From: Aestuariivirga sp.
Lineage (GTDB): Bacteria; Pseudomonadota; Alphaproteobacteria; Rhizobiales; Aestuariivirgaceae
Assembly (NCBI GenBank): GCA_020252385.1
Contig: JADCDC010000411.1
Coordinates: forward strand, 1 to 7,409
Length of the DNA stretch: 7,409 nt
Reading direction: 5' to 3'
Shown here in pieces: positions 1 through 6,211 of this stretch. Numbering within the stretch: the stretch's first letter is position 1; every line of letters starts with the position of its first letter. Both the position numbers and the translations under genes were made by a program. The notes beneath the pieces were generated by a model that saw nothing but the letters and a program-made list of their open reading frames with translations, was not told the DNA's origin and did no database searches.

Positions 1-372
1 ACCGGCGCCAAGGAAGGCTGCGGCACGGGCGACTGCGGGGCCTGCTCCGTGCAGGTCGACGGCCGCCTCGTCTGCGCCTGCCTCGTCCTCGGCGTCGAGG
101 CCGAAGGCCGCGAGGTCGAAACGGTCGAGGGCATGGCCAATGGCGCGGAACTCCACCCGCTGCAGACCAAGTTCATCGAGCACGCCGCCCTGCAGTGCGG
201 CGTGTGCACCCCGGGCTTCCTGATCGCCGCCAAGGCGCTCCTGGAAAAGAACCCGGATCCCTCGGAAGAGGAAATCCGCTTCGGTCTGGCCGGCAATCTC
301 TGCCGCTGCACCGGTTATGACAAGATCGTGCGCGCCGTCCAGGACGCCGCCAAAGTGATGAGAGGAGCCTGA
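1..372 (+). CDS. [2Fe-2S] subunit of a molybdenum hydroxylase (xanthine dehydrogenase/CoxS family), 5' end missing
   Basis: This is the C-terminal 123 residues of the small iron-sulfur subunit, which passes electrons from the molybdenum centre towards FAD in the cytoplasmic enzyme. The frame is open from base 1. The ferredoxin-type cluster is visible as EGCGTGDCGAC (Cys7, Cys12, Cys15 of the visible part) with its fourth ligand in CACLVL (Cys27). The second, helical [2Fe-2S] domain carries CGVC (Cys66, Cys69) and CRC (Cys101, Cys103), followed by TGYDKIV. Family members are usually about 150-165 residues, so roughly 35-40 residues lie outside the window. An internal GTG at 49 cannot be the start because it would remove cluster ligands. 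The gene ends two bases before the catalytic subunit's ATG, so the two are surely cotranscribed. The family call is secure; the substrate cannot be read from this subunit. Confidence 0.95.
   Translation, partial: TGAKEGCGTGDCGACSVQVDGRLVCACLVLGVEAEGREVETVEGMANGAELHPLQTKFIEHAALQCGVCTPGFLIAAKALLEKNPDPSEEEIRFGLAGNLCRCTGYDKIVRAVQDAAKVMRGA
363..367 (+). promoter_or_regulatory. Ribosome binding site for the molybdopterin-binding subunit
   Basis: AGGAG lies inside the last codons of the iron-sulfur subunit, seven bases before the ATG at 375. This fixes the start of the large subunit and fits translation coupled to the upstream gene. Confidence 0.8.
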
Positions 373-374
373 CC

Positions 375-2639
375 ATGCCGCTCGACGCCTCCTATACGGG
401 TAAGTCCTTCAAGTCCGTCGGCACGCGCCCCCTGCGCCCCGACGGCATCGACAAGGTCACGGGCCGCGCCAAATATGGTGCGGACCACAACATGCCGGGC
501 CAGCTCGTGGGGCTGGTCCTGCGCTCGCCGCATGCCCATGCGAAGATCAAGAAGATCGACACGTCCAAGGCCGAGAAGCTGGCGGGCGTGAAGGCGGTGC
601 TGACCGCCACCGATCTCCCCGATCTCACCGGGGGCGACCAGGGCATGTTCGACATCCTCGACAACTGCATGGCCCGCACCAAGGTGTTCTATGACGGCCA
701 CGCGGTGGCCGCCGTCGCCGCCACCGACATGGAGACCGCCAAGAAGGCCCTGAAGCTCATCAAGGTCGACTATGAGGTGCTGCCGCACGTCACCGACGTC
801 GATGAGGCGGTGAAGGCGTCGGCCCCCGTGCTGCACGCCAACTGCTTCACCGAGGGTGTGGAGCCCAAGCCCAAGAAGGCCTCCAACATCGCCAAGGTCA
901 CCGAATTCGGCCATGGCGACGTCGAGGCCGGCTTCAAGGACGCCGATTTCGTCATCGAGCGCAACTTCAAGACCGAGCAGACGCACCAGGGCTATATCGA
1001 GCCCCATGCCTGCGTCGCCTCCGTCTCGCCCGATGGCACGGGCGAACTCTGGGTCTGCACCCAGGGCCACTTCGTCTACCGCAACCACTGCGCCATGCTC
1101 TTAGGGATGGACGTCTCGAAGCTCCGCGTCACCTCTTCCGAGATCGGCGGCGGCTTCGGCGGCAAGACCCATGTGTGGGTGGAGCCGGTGGCGCTCGCGC
1201 TGTCGCGCAAGGCCAACCGCCCGGTCAAGATCGTGATGACGCGCGAAGAGGTGTTCCGCGCCTCCGGCCCCACCAGCGCCACCTCGATCGACGTCAAGAT
1301 CGGCATCAAGAAGGACGGCACCATCACCGCAGGCAAGGCGGAACTCCGCTATGCCTCGGGCCCCTATCTCTCGATGTGGGGTGAGCTCGGCGCCATGACG
1401 TCGTTTGCCTGCTATGACCTCAAGAACGTCAAGACCCGTGGCTACGAGGTGCTGGTGAACCGCCCGAAGTCGGCGGCCTACCGCGCACCGTCGGCCCCCA
1501 TGGCGGCCTTCGCGGTCGAGAGCGTCGTTGACGAGCTCGCCAAGACCATCGGCAAGGACCCGCTGGAGGTTCGCATCCAGAACGCGGCGAAGCAGGGTAC
1601 GCGCTCGTCCTATGGCCCGATCTACGGGCCCATCGGCATCGGCCCGACGCTCGAGGCGGCCAAGAAGCACCCGCACATGAAGGCGCCCCTCGGCAAGAAC
1701 CAGGGCCGCGGCTATGCCTGCGGCTTCTGGTTCAACTTCGGCGGCCAGACCTGCACCGACATCAACGTCGGGCCTGACGGCTCGGTTACGCTGACGGTCG
1801 GTACGGTGGACGTGGGTGGCTCGCGCGCCTCCTTGGCACTCTGCGTGGCGGAGGAACTGGGCATCCCCTACGGCCAGGTGAAGTGCACGGTGGCCGACAC
1901 CAGCTCGCTCGGCCACAATGACATGACCGACGGCAGCCGCGGCACCTTCTCCTCCTCGATGGCGGGCATCTTCGCCGCCCGCAACACCATCGAGGTGCTG
2001 AAGGAGCGTGCGGCCAAGATGTGGGAAATCCCCGTCGAGGATGTGGTCTGGGAGAACGGCCAGGCCAAGGCTCAAGGGTCCAAGTACGGCAACCTCGCTC
2101 CGCTCTCCTTGAAGGAGATCGCGGCGGCGGCCGGCAACACCGGCGGACCGGTGGCGGGCCATGCCGAAATCGTCGCTGACGGTGCGGGCGTGTCGTTTGC
2201 CACCCACATCTGCGACGTCGAGGTTGACCCGGAGACGGGCCGCAGCCGCGTCGTGCGCTACACGGTCATCCAGGATGCCGGCAAGGCCGTGCATCCGACC
2301 TATGTGGAAGGCCAGTACCAGGGCGGTGCAGCACAGGGCATCGGCTGGGCGCTGAACGAGGAGTACATCTACGGCAAGGACGGGCGGCTCCAGAATCCGG
2401 GCTTCCTCGACTACCGCATCCCGGTGTGCTCCGACCTTCCGATGATCGACACGCAGATCCTCGAGATCCCCAACCCCAACCACCCCTATGGCGTGCGCGG
2501 CGTTGGCGAAACCTCGATCGTGCCGCCCATCGCCGCCATCGCCAACGCCATGTCGAACGCCTTCGGCGTCCGCATGACGCATGTCCCGATGTCGCCGCCG
2601 CGCGTCCTCAAGGCGCTCGAGACGGCAAAGAAGGCCTGA
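375..2639 (+). CDS. Molybdopterin-binding catalytic subunit of a molybdenum hydroxylase (xanthine dehydrogenase/aldehyde oxidase family)
   Basis: This 754-residue protein is the catalytic large subunit that would hydroxylate a carbon centre using water-derived oxygen. The N-terminal domain (about 15-130) has the typical RPDGIDKVTGRAKYGAD opening. The cofactor-binding part shows THQGYIEPHA, then WVCTQG (Gln230, the position of the conserved Moco glutamine) and IGGGFGGK (257-264). The catalytic glutamate is Glu712 in GVRGVGETS, close to the C-terminus. The length is normal. The active-site loop reads AYRAPSAP (368-375). It is neither the AYxCSFR loop of form I CO dehydrogenase CoxL nor the AFRGFG loop of xanthine oxidase, in which a substrate-stacking Phe sits where Pro372 is here. 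True CO dehydrogenase is therefore unlikely and the substrate is unknown. The reading frame contains one rare TTA leucine codon at 1101. It sits in an operon between the [2Fe-2S] subunit and a MoaD-like gene; no FAD subunit is in view. Confidence 0.93.
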   Translation: MPLDASYTGKSFKSVGTRPLRPDGIDKVTGRAKYGADHNMPGQLVGLVLRSPHAHAKIKKIDTSKAEKLAGVKAVLTATDLPDLTGGDQGMFDILDNCMARTKVFYDGHAVAAVAATDMETAKKALKLIKVDYEVLPHVTDVDEAVKASAPVLHANCFTEGVEPKPKKASNIAKVTEFGHGDVEAGFKDADFVIERNFKTEQTHQGYIEPHACVASVSPDGTGELWVCTQGHFVYRNHCAMLLGMDVSKLRVTSSEIGGGFGGKTHVWVEPVALALSRKANRPVKIVMTREEVFRASGPTSATSIDVKIGIKKDGTITAGKAELRYASGPYLSMWGELGAMTSFACYDLKNVKTRGYEVLVNRPKSAAYRAPSAPMAAFAVESVVDELAKTIGKDPLEVRIQNAAKQGTRSSYGPIYGPIGIGPTLEAAKKHPHMKAPLGKNQGRGYACGFWFNFGGQTCTDINVGPDGSVTLTVGTVDVGGSRASLALCVAEELGIPYGQVKCTVADTSSLGHNDMTDGSRGTFSSSMAGIFAARNTIEVLKERAAKMWEIPVEDVVWENGQAKAQGSKYGNLAPLSLKEIAAAAGNTGGPVAGHAEIVADGAGVSFATHICDVEVDPETGRSRVVRYTVIQDAGKAVHPTYVEGQYQGGAAQGIGWALNEEYIYGKDGRLQNPGFLDYRIPVCSDLPMIDTQILEIPNPNHPYGVRGVGETSIVPPIAAIANAMSNAFGVRMTHVPMSPPRVLKALETAKKA
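2627..2634 (+). promoter_or_regulatory. Ribosome binding site deciding a TTG start
   Basis: AAAGAAGG in the last codons of the large subunit lies six bases before TTG at 2641. No ATG or GTG in this frame gives a sensible MoaD-like N-terminus, so this site supports the TTG start immediately after the upstream stop codon (2637-2639). Confidence 0.6.
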
Positions 2640-2640
2640 T

Positions 2641-2886
2641 TTGGCCGAGATACACCTCTGGGGGGCGCTCCGTCCGGCAGCGGACGGGGCGCCCGTCGTT
2701 TCGATCGAGGCGAAAACCATCCGCGAGCTGTTCCGCAAGCTCGAGGAAAACTACCCCGGCATGGCCCCCCACATCGCGCGTGGGGTTGCGGTGTCGATCG
2801 ACGGCCGGATCTACAGGGACAGCTGGGAGACAGCACTGCCCGAGGGCGCGGAGATCTATCTGCTGCCGCGAATTCAGGGCGGGTGA
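2641..2886 (+). CDS. MoaD/ThiS-family small sulfur-carrier-like protein
   Basis: This is an 81-residue protein with a ubiquitin-like beta-grasp pattern: an N-terminal strand AEIHLWGALRP, a TIRELFRKLEENYPG helix, a VAVSIDGRIY strand pair, then LPEGAEIYLLPRIQGG. The ...LPxGxEIxLLP...GG ending is the hallmark of MoaD/ThiS proteins, whose terminal glycine is adenylated and thiocarboxylated to donate sulfur to molybdopterin or thiamine. The last two residues are Gly80-Gly81. The TTG start lies one base after the large subunit's stop. An upstream ATG at 2581 would add 20 arginine-rich residues read out of frame over the large subunit and is unlikely. Its place in the operon suggests it supports cofactor synthesis or maturation of this hydroxylase. 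A role as the cell's general MoaD, or as a protein modifier, cannot be excluded. No MoaE or MoeB partner is present in the window. Confidence 0.8.
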   Translation: MAEIHLWGALRPAADGAPVVSIEAKTIRELFRKLEENYPGMAPHIARGVAVSIDGRIYRDSWETALPEGAEIYLLPRIQGG

Positions 2887-2921
2887 CGGACTAATGGTTT
2901 CCGTAACCTCCCCGATTACTA

Positions 2922-2950
2922 TTGAAATCCCCCCGCGAAACCCCGATATG
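2922..2950 (+). promoter_or_regulatory. Possible weak sigma-70-type promoter for the dioxygenase gene
   Basis: The 93-base gap between the MoaD-like gene and the dioxygenase is noticeably richer in A/T than its surroundings. It contains TTGAAA (2922-2927), a 17-base spacer and GATATG (2945-2950), the latter a poor match to TATAAT. A short imperfect dyad, GGTT-N5-AACC (2896-2908), lies just upstream and could be an operator. These are weak signals; readthrough from the hydroxylase operon is equally possible. Confidence 0.25.
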
Positions 2951-2963
2951 CCGCTCTCCAACC

Positions 2964-2970
2964 AGAGAGA
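2964..2970 (+). promoter_or_regulatory. Likely ribosome binding site of the dioxygenase gene
   Basis: AGAGAGA lies nine bases before the ATG at 2980. It is a weak Shine-Dalgarno match, but it is the only purine-rich stretch near this start. Confidence 0.45.
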
Positions 2971-2979
2971 CCTTTCCCC

Positions 2980-3900
2980 ATGAACCTCAAGGGCTTCCAC
3001 CACCTCACCGCCGTCACCGCCGATGCGCCGGGGAACCACAAGTTCTATACCCAGACGCTGGGCCTGCGCCTCGTCAAGAAGACGGTGAACCAGGACGATA
3101 CCTCAGCCTATCACCTGTTCTATGCCGATGGCATCGGCTCGCCGGGGACTGACATCACCTTCTTCGACTGGCCCACGGGGCGTGAGCGGCGTGGCACGCA
3201 TTCGGTGAGCCGCACCGGCTTCCGCGTGGCGAATGAGGAGTCGCTCAAGTGGTGGCAGCACCGCTTCACCATGATGGGTGTCCGCCAGGAGAAGATCGCC
3301 GAGCAGGGCAGCTGGCTGACGCTTGCCTTCGAGGACCCCGAGGGCCAGCGCCTCGCACTCGTCGCCGACAATGCGGGAGAGGCCCACAGCTGGGACCAGA
3401 GCCCGGTTCCGGCCGAGCACCAGATCAGGGGCTTGGGCCCCATCACCATGAGCGTGCCGGACATCCGCCACACCGACATGGTGCTGACGAAGATCATGAA
3501 CATGGTGCCGACGGGAAGCTTCGCCGGAACCCATGTCTACAAGATGGGTGCGGAGGGTGCGGTTGGTGAACTACATGTGACGGTCGATCCGACGCTTCCC
3601 CCCGCCCAGCAGGGCGCTGGCGGCGTGCACCACGTGGCCTTCAACATTCCGTATGCGGATTATCAGGGCTGGGCGGAGCGGCTGCGTTCGATGCGCGTGC
3701 CGAATTCAGGCCCCGTGGACCGCTTCTGGTTCAAGAGCCTCTATTTCCGCGAGCCCAACGGCGTGCTGTTCGAACTCGCCACCGACGCCCCGGGCTTCGC
3801 CACCGATGAGCCGATGGACAAGCTCGGCACCACGCTCTCGCTGCCGCCGTTCCTGGAAGGGCGGCGCGAGCAGATCGAGGCGGGGTTGAAGAAGCTGTAG
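2980..3900 (+). CDS. Ring-cleaving dioxygenase of the VOC (glyoxalase/bleomycin resistance) superfamily, MhqO/LinE/PcpA-like
   Basis: The 306-residue protein consists of two vicinal-oxygen-chelate modules. The first begins MNLKGFHHLTAVTADAPGN and carries LGLRLVKKTVNQDD, a wording typical of the MhqO-type hydroquinone dioxygenases. The second begins near RGLGPITMSVPDI (about residue 150). A 2-His-1-Glu metal site can be assigned to His7 or His8 in GFHHLTA, His217 or His218 in GVHHVAFNIP, and Glu265 in GVLFELATD. Members open the ring of hydroquinones or catechols with Fe(II) (or Mn) and O2, or protect against quinone stress. The length is typical and the frame intact. The ATG gives the canonical family N-terminus. 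It follows the molybdenum hydroxylase operon on the same strand after 93 bases, which is compatible with a joint aromatic pathway, but a separate promoter is possible. The family is clear; the substrate is not. Confidence 0.88.
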   Translation: MNLKGFHHLTAVTADAPGNHKFYTQTLGLRLVKKTVNQDDTSAYHLFYADGIGSPGTDITFFDWPTGRERRGTHSVSRTGFRVANEESLKWWQHRFTMMGVRQEKIAEQGSWLTLAFEDPEGQRLALVADNAGEAHSWDQSPVPAEHQIRGLGPITMSVPDIRHTDMVLTKIMNMVPTGSFAGTHVYKMGAEGAVGELHVTVDPTLPPAQQGAGGVHHVAFNIPYADYQGWAERLRSMRVPNSGPVDRFWFKSLYFREPNGVLFELATDAPGFATDEPMDKLGTTLSLPPFLEGRREQIEAGLKKL

Positions 3901-3941
3901 GCCGGACTCGCGGACGTATGCCCTCATCCGCCCTTCGGGCA

Positions 3942-3972
3942 CCTTCTCCCATCGCGGTGCGACGGGAGAAGG
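3942..3972 (+). terminator. Inner hairpin 1 of the palindromic element, possible terminator
   Basis: CCTTCTCCC (3942-3950) pairs with GGGAGAAGG (3964-3972), extended by TCGC-GGT-GCGA across one A/C mismatch, giving a three-base loop. It lies 41 bases beyond the dioxygenase stop. No T-run follows, so it is not a classical intrinsic terminator; a role in transcript end formation or stability is inferred. Confidence 0.4.
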
Positions 3973-3989
3973 GAAATGCATCATCGAGT

Positions 3990-4021
3990 CCCTTCTCCCG
4001 TTGCGAAGCAATGGGAGAAGG
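3990..4021 (-). terminator. Inner hairpin 2 of the palindromic element, possible terminator
   Basis: CCTTCTCCC (3991-3999) pairs with GGGAGAAGG (4013-4021), extended by a G/T position and TTGC-GAA-GCAA. It lies 44 bases beyond the kinase stop, as read on the minus strand. It is a near copy of hairpin 1 with a changed loop, as if both halves derive from one unit. No T-run follows. Confidence 0.4.
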
Positions 4022-4065
4022 TGGCCGACAGGCCGGATGAGGGCTCTGTCCGCGCGTGAGAACCC

Positions 4066-5556
4066 CTACCCCCTCACACCCTTCAGCGCCGCATAAAGCT
4101 TCGCATAACGCGGCAGCATCTCGGCCTCATAGAACCGCGTGTTCGCCAGGTTGGGTTCGATCACCGTCTTCGAGCGCACCATGGCGGCGCAGCCTTCCTC
4201 GATGGTCTTGAACCGGCCGGCGCCATGCGCCGCAAGGATGGCGCAGCCCAGGGCTGGCGCATCCGCCACCTCGGTGAGTTCGATGGGAGCACCGATGGTG
4301 TCGGCATGGATCTGCAGCCACAGCGGCGAGTTGGAAGCACCTCCCGCCAGCACGATGCGCTTCGGGTTGAAGGCCTCGCCGAAGCTGTCGGTGATGAGGC
4401 GGGTGCCGAGGCAGATGCCCTCGATGATGGCGCGGAACACATGCGCGGGCGTGTGCTTCAGCGTGAGGCCCGTGATGGCGCCGCGCGAGAGCGCATCCGT
4501 ATAGGGCGTGCGGTTGCCCTGGAAATGGTCGAGCACGAGCAGGCCCTCAGCCCCCGGCGGCACGGCGGCCGCACCCTCGTTCAGCGTGTCCCAGCTCGTA
4601 TGCTCCGCGAAGTGGCGCTTGAACCAGGCGATGACAGAGCCCGTGGAGGTCTGGCCGCCCTCGATGATGGGCTTGCCGGGATAGATCCCGTCCATGTAGG
4701 TGCCCCAGACGCCGGGCTTGTGCACCTCGCGGTCGGCAATGCCGATGTGAAGGTGCGATGAGCCGGTGATGAGCGCCATCTCGCCGGGCTCCGTGACGCC
4801 AAGGCCGATGACGCCGATGAAGGCATCCGCACCCCCCTGGATGACCGGAATGCCCGCGCTGAGCCCGAGATGCTCCGCCGCGGCGCGGGTGAGCGGACCG
4901 ATGGGCGTGCCGGGCGCCACGATGGGGTTCTGCCACTTCTCCTCGAGGTCGGCGAGGTCGAGTGCCGCCAGAAGCGAGCGCGGCACGCCGCCGTGCCGGG
5001 TCTGGTAATGCCAGCGCACGGCGGCATTGCCGAGCGAGCCCACCCAGCGCCCGGTGAGCTTCAGATTGATGTAGTCCTGGTATTCGCCAACCTTCGCGGC
5101 GCGCTTGAAGATCTCCGGCTGGTGGCGCTTCATCCACAGCGACTTGGGGATCATCCATTCGGCGGAAACGGGCCCGGCGCCACCACCGTTCACGCGCAGG
5201 TTCGGGTCGCCCGTGGCGGCGACCTCGTCCGCCTCGCCGGCCGAGCGCACGTCCATCCAGATCATGCAGGGCCGCAGGGGATTGCCCGCGGCATCGAGCG
5301 CCACGACGGAGCAGCAGGTGGTGTCGACGCAGAGCGCGATGATGTCGGCGGGCGAGACGCCGGCCTTGGCCACGGCCCCGTTCACCGAAAGGCCCATGCA
5401 GCGCCACCACTCCTCAGGGGACTGTTCGGCCCAGGAGGGATGCGGGAAGTCCGTCTTGTAGGGGGTTGCCACCGAGGCCAGCGGCTTGCCCGACAGATCG
5501 AAGACGAAGGCGCGGATCGACTCGGTGCCGCCGTCGACGCCGATCACATAGCTCAT
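4066..5556 (-). CDS. FGGY-family carbohydrate kinase, ribulokinase-like
   Basis: This 496-residue kinase would phosphorylate a sugar, probably a pentulose, with ATP in the cytoplasm. The N-terminal phosphate motif is VIGVDGGTESIR (4-15), and the GTES wording plus WAEQSPEEWW (42-51) recall ribulokinases. Then follow CVDTTCCSVVALD (76-88) and IWMDVRS (99-105). The likely catalytic base is Asp244 in QGGADAFIG. The C-terminal domain has GGQTSTG (300-306) and the nucleotide-binding VLAGGASNSPLWLQ (402-415). Length is normal for the family. The ATG at 5556 is chosen over an upstream start at 5583 because it yields the canonical N-terminus, has a good ribosome binding site and overlaps the carbonic anhydrase stop as ATGA. 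It is the last gene of the ilvD unit; no sugar transporter or isomerase is nearby to reveal the substrate. Xylulose, ribulose or a polyol remain possible. Confidence 0.9.
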   Translation of the reverse strand: MSYVIGVDGGTESIRAFVFDLSGKPLASVATPYKTDFPHPSWAEQSPEEWWRCMGLSVNGAVAKAGVSPADIIALCVDTTCCSVVALDAAGNPLRPCMIWMDVRSAGEADEVAATGDPNLRVNGGGAGPVSAEWMIPKSLWMKRHQPEIFKRAAKVGEYQDYINLKLTGRWVGSLGNAAVRWHYQTRHGGVPRSLLAALDLADLEEKWQNPIVAPGTPIGPLTRAAAEHLGLSAGIPVIQGGADAFIGVIGLGVTEPGEMALITGSSHLHIGIADREVHKPGVWGTYMDGIYPGKPIIEGGQTSTGSVIAWFKRHFAEHTSWDTLNEGAAAVPPGAEGLLVLDHFQGNRTPYTDALSRGAITGLTLKHTPAHVFRAIIEGICLGTRLITDSFGEAFNPKRIVLAGGASNSPLWLQIHADTIGAPIELTEVADAPALGCAILAAHGAGRFKTIEEGCAAMVRSKTVIEPNLANTRFYEAEMLPRYAKLYAALKGVRG

Positions 5557-6197
5557 GCCGTACCTCCCTCGATGGCTGACCAATGGGCCTCGTCCTCGTC
5601 ATAGGCGTGGAGTTCGCCCAGCGAAATGTCGAACCACACGCCGTGGAGTGCCAGTTCCCGGCGGTTCTCCTTCATGCGGATCCACGGGAAGGTGCGCAAG
5701 TTCGCCAGCGAGTGCTCGATCGACGCGCGCTCGATGTGGCGCTCGTGGATCTCGGCATTCTCGCCCACGAGGCGGGGCACGATCCGGGTCACGTCCTTGA
5801 TGGCGCGCATCCAGGAGCCGATGAAATCCGTGTGCGTCAGGGGCGAGGACTCCTGCACCGCCGCCCGGATGCCGCCGCAGCGGCCATGGCCCCTCACCAC
5901 GATGTGCCCGACGCCGAGCGACATCACCGCGAATTCAAGTGCCGCCGAGGTCGCGTGGTGGCCGCCGTCCGGCGTATAGGGCGGCACCAGATTGGCGACG
6001 TTCCTGACGACGAACATCTCGCCCGGCCCCGCATCGAACACCGTCTCGGGTGCAGCGCGCGAGTCGCAGCAGGCGATGATCATGATCTTCGGCTTCTGCG
6101 AACCCTCGCCGAGCCTGCGGTAGCGTTCCGACTCGGCGGCATAGCGCCCGGCGCGGAAATTCGAATATCCATCGAGCAGCATCGCGGGCAGCGTCAT
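5553..6197 (-). CDS. Beta-class carbonic anhydrase
   Basis: This 214-residue zinc enzyme interconverts CO2 and bicarbonate in the cytoplasm. Counting from MTLPAMLLDGY, the zinc site is ACCDSR (Cys44, with the Asp45-Arg47 dyad) and HGRCGG (His104, Cys107). GEMFVVRNVANLVPPY and the GGHHATSAALEFAV stretch are typical of the family, and the length is normal. Three in-frame starts compete: GTG at 6206, ATG at 6203 and ATG at 6197. The last is preferred because GAGGAG then lies eight bases upstream, whereas the ATG at 6203 leaves only two. The gene begins 12 bases after the ilvD stop, and its TGA overlaps the kinase ATG by the ATGA arrangement, so it lies in the middle of one transcript. It may supply bicarbonate for carboxylations or recapture CO2; the link to its neighbours is not evident. 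Confidence 0.93.
   Translation of the reverse strand: MTLPAMLLDGYSNFRAGRYAAESERYRRLGEGSQKPKIMIIACCDSRAAPETVFDAGPGEMFVVRNVANLVPPYTPDGGHHATSAALEFAVMSLGVGHIVVRGHGRCGGIRAAVQESSPLTHTDFIGSWMRAIKDVTRIVPRLVGENAEIHERHIERASIEHSLANLRTFPWIRMKENRRELALHGVWFDISLGELHAYDEDEAHWSAIEGGTA
5562..5568 (-). promoter_or_regulatory. Ribosome binding site of the kinase gene
   Basis: Read on the minus strand, GGGAGGT lies five bases before the ATG at 5556. It sits inside the last codons of the carbonic anhydrase gene and decides between this start and the upstream one at 5583. Confidence 0.8.
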
Positions 6198-6205
6198 CGG
6201 CATCA

Positions 6206-6211
6206 CTCCTC
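6206..6211 (-). promoter_or_regulatory. Ribosome binding site of the carbonic anhydrase gene
   Basis: On the minus strand GAGGAG overlaps the ilvD stop codon and lies eight bases before the ATG at 6197. This favours that start over the ATG at 6203 and the GTG at 6206. Confidence 0.65.

Larger units (their letters stand above)
3909..4054. repeat. Nested palindromic intergenic element, rhizobial RIME/REP-like
   Basis: The space between the convergent dioxygenase and kinase genes is a long imperfect inverted repeat. Outermost arms CGCGGAC (3909-3915) and GTCCGCG (4048-4054) pair. Next, CCCTCATCCG (3921-3930) pairs exactly with CGGATGAGGG (4034-4043). Inside these, ACCTTCTCCCAT (3941-3952) pairs with ATGGGAGAAGGT (4011-4022). 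The left flank also holds a tiny GCCC-TTC-GGGC hairpin (3930-3940). Two further hairpins sit inside, and the centre holds ATGCAT (3976-3981). Elements with this wording are dispersed in many copies in Rhizobiales genomes; assignment to a named family (such as RIME1) is from memory and needs a comparison. It contains no gene. Confidence 0.82.

Noticed and set aside
49..372. GTG at 49 as the start of a short iron-sulfur protein
   Set aside because: The frame is open to base 1 and encodes three cluster cysteines upstream of this codon, so the GTG is an internal valine.
315..1088. 257-codon minus-strand frame across the junction of the two hydroxylase subunits
   Set aside because: It runs antisense to two well-supported proteins, and its product is a Gly/Asp/Val/Leu-rich repeat-like sequence without domain features.
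375..2639. Assignment as CO dehydrogenase large subunit (coxL)
   Set aside because: The form I active-site loop AYxCSFR is absent, so only the wider molybdenum hydroxylase family can be supported.
1101..2738. Open frame of 545 codons on the minus strand opposite the large hydroxylase subunit
   Set aside because: It is a by-product of G/C-ending codons in the real gene. Its product is low in complexity, rich in Arg, Ala, Gly, His and Asp, with no recognisable domain, and the plus-strand protein has clear family motifs. The frame ends only at the single TTA codon at 1101.
2426..2983. 185-codon plus-strand frame spanning the end of the large subunit and the MoaD-like gene
   Set aside because: It is a shifted frame over two real genes, Arg/Pro-rich and without domain features.
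3909..4054. The repeated CCTTCTCCC/GGGAGAAGG units as a CRISPR array
   Set aside because: The units are inverted, only a few copies exist, the spacing is not regular and no cas gene is near; palindromic pairing explains them.
4547..5410. 287-codon alternative minus-strand frame inside the kinase gene
   Set aside because: It is a shifted frame of the kinase, Arg/Ala/Gly/His-rich, without any family motif.
5557..5583. Upstream start for the kinase adding nine residues (MVSHRGRYG)
   Set aside because: The extra residues precede the canonical MSYVIGVDGG start, and the strong GGGAGGT site and ATGA overlap point to the ATG at 5556.
4870..5604. 244-codon plus-strand frame opposite the kinase gene
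   Set aside because: It is antisense to a full-length kinase with intact motifs and has no ribosome binding site or recognisable domain.
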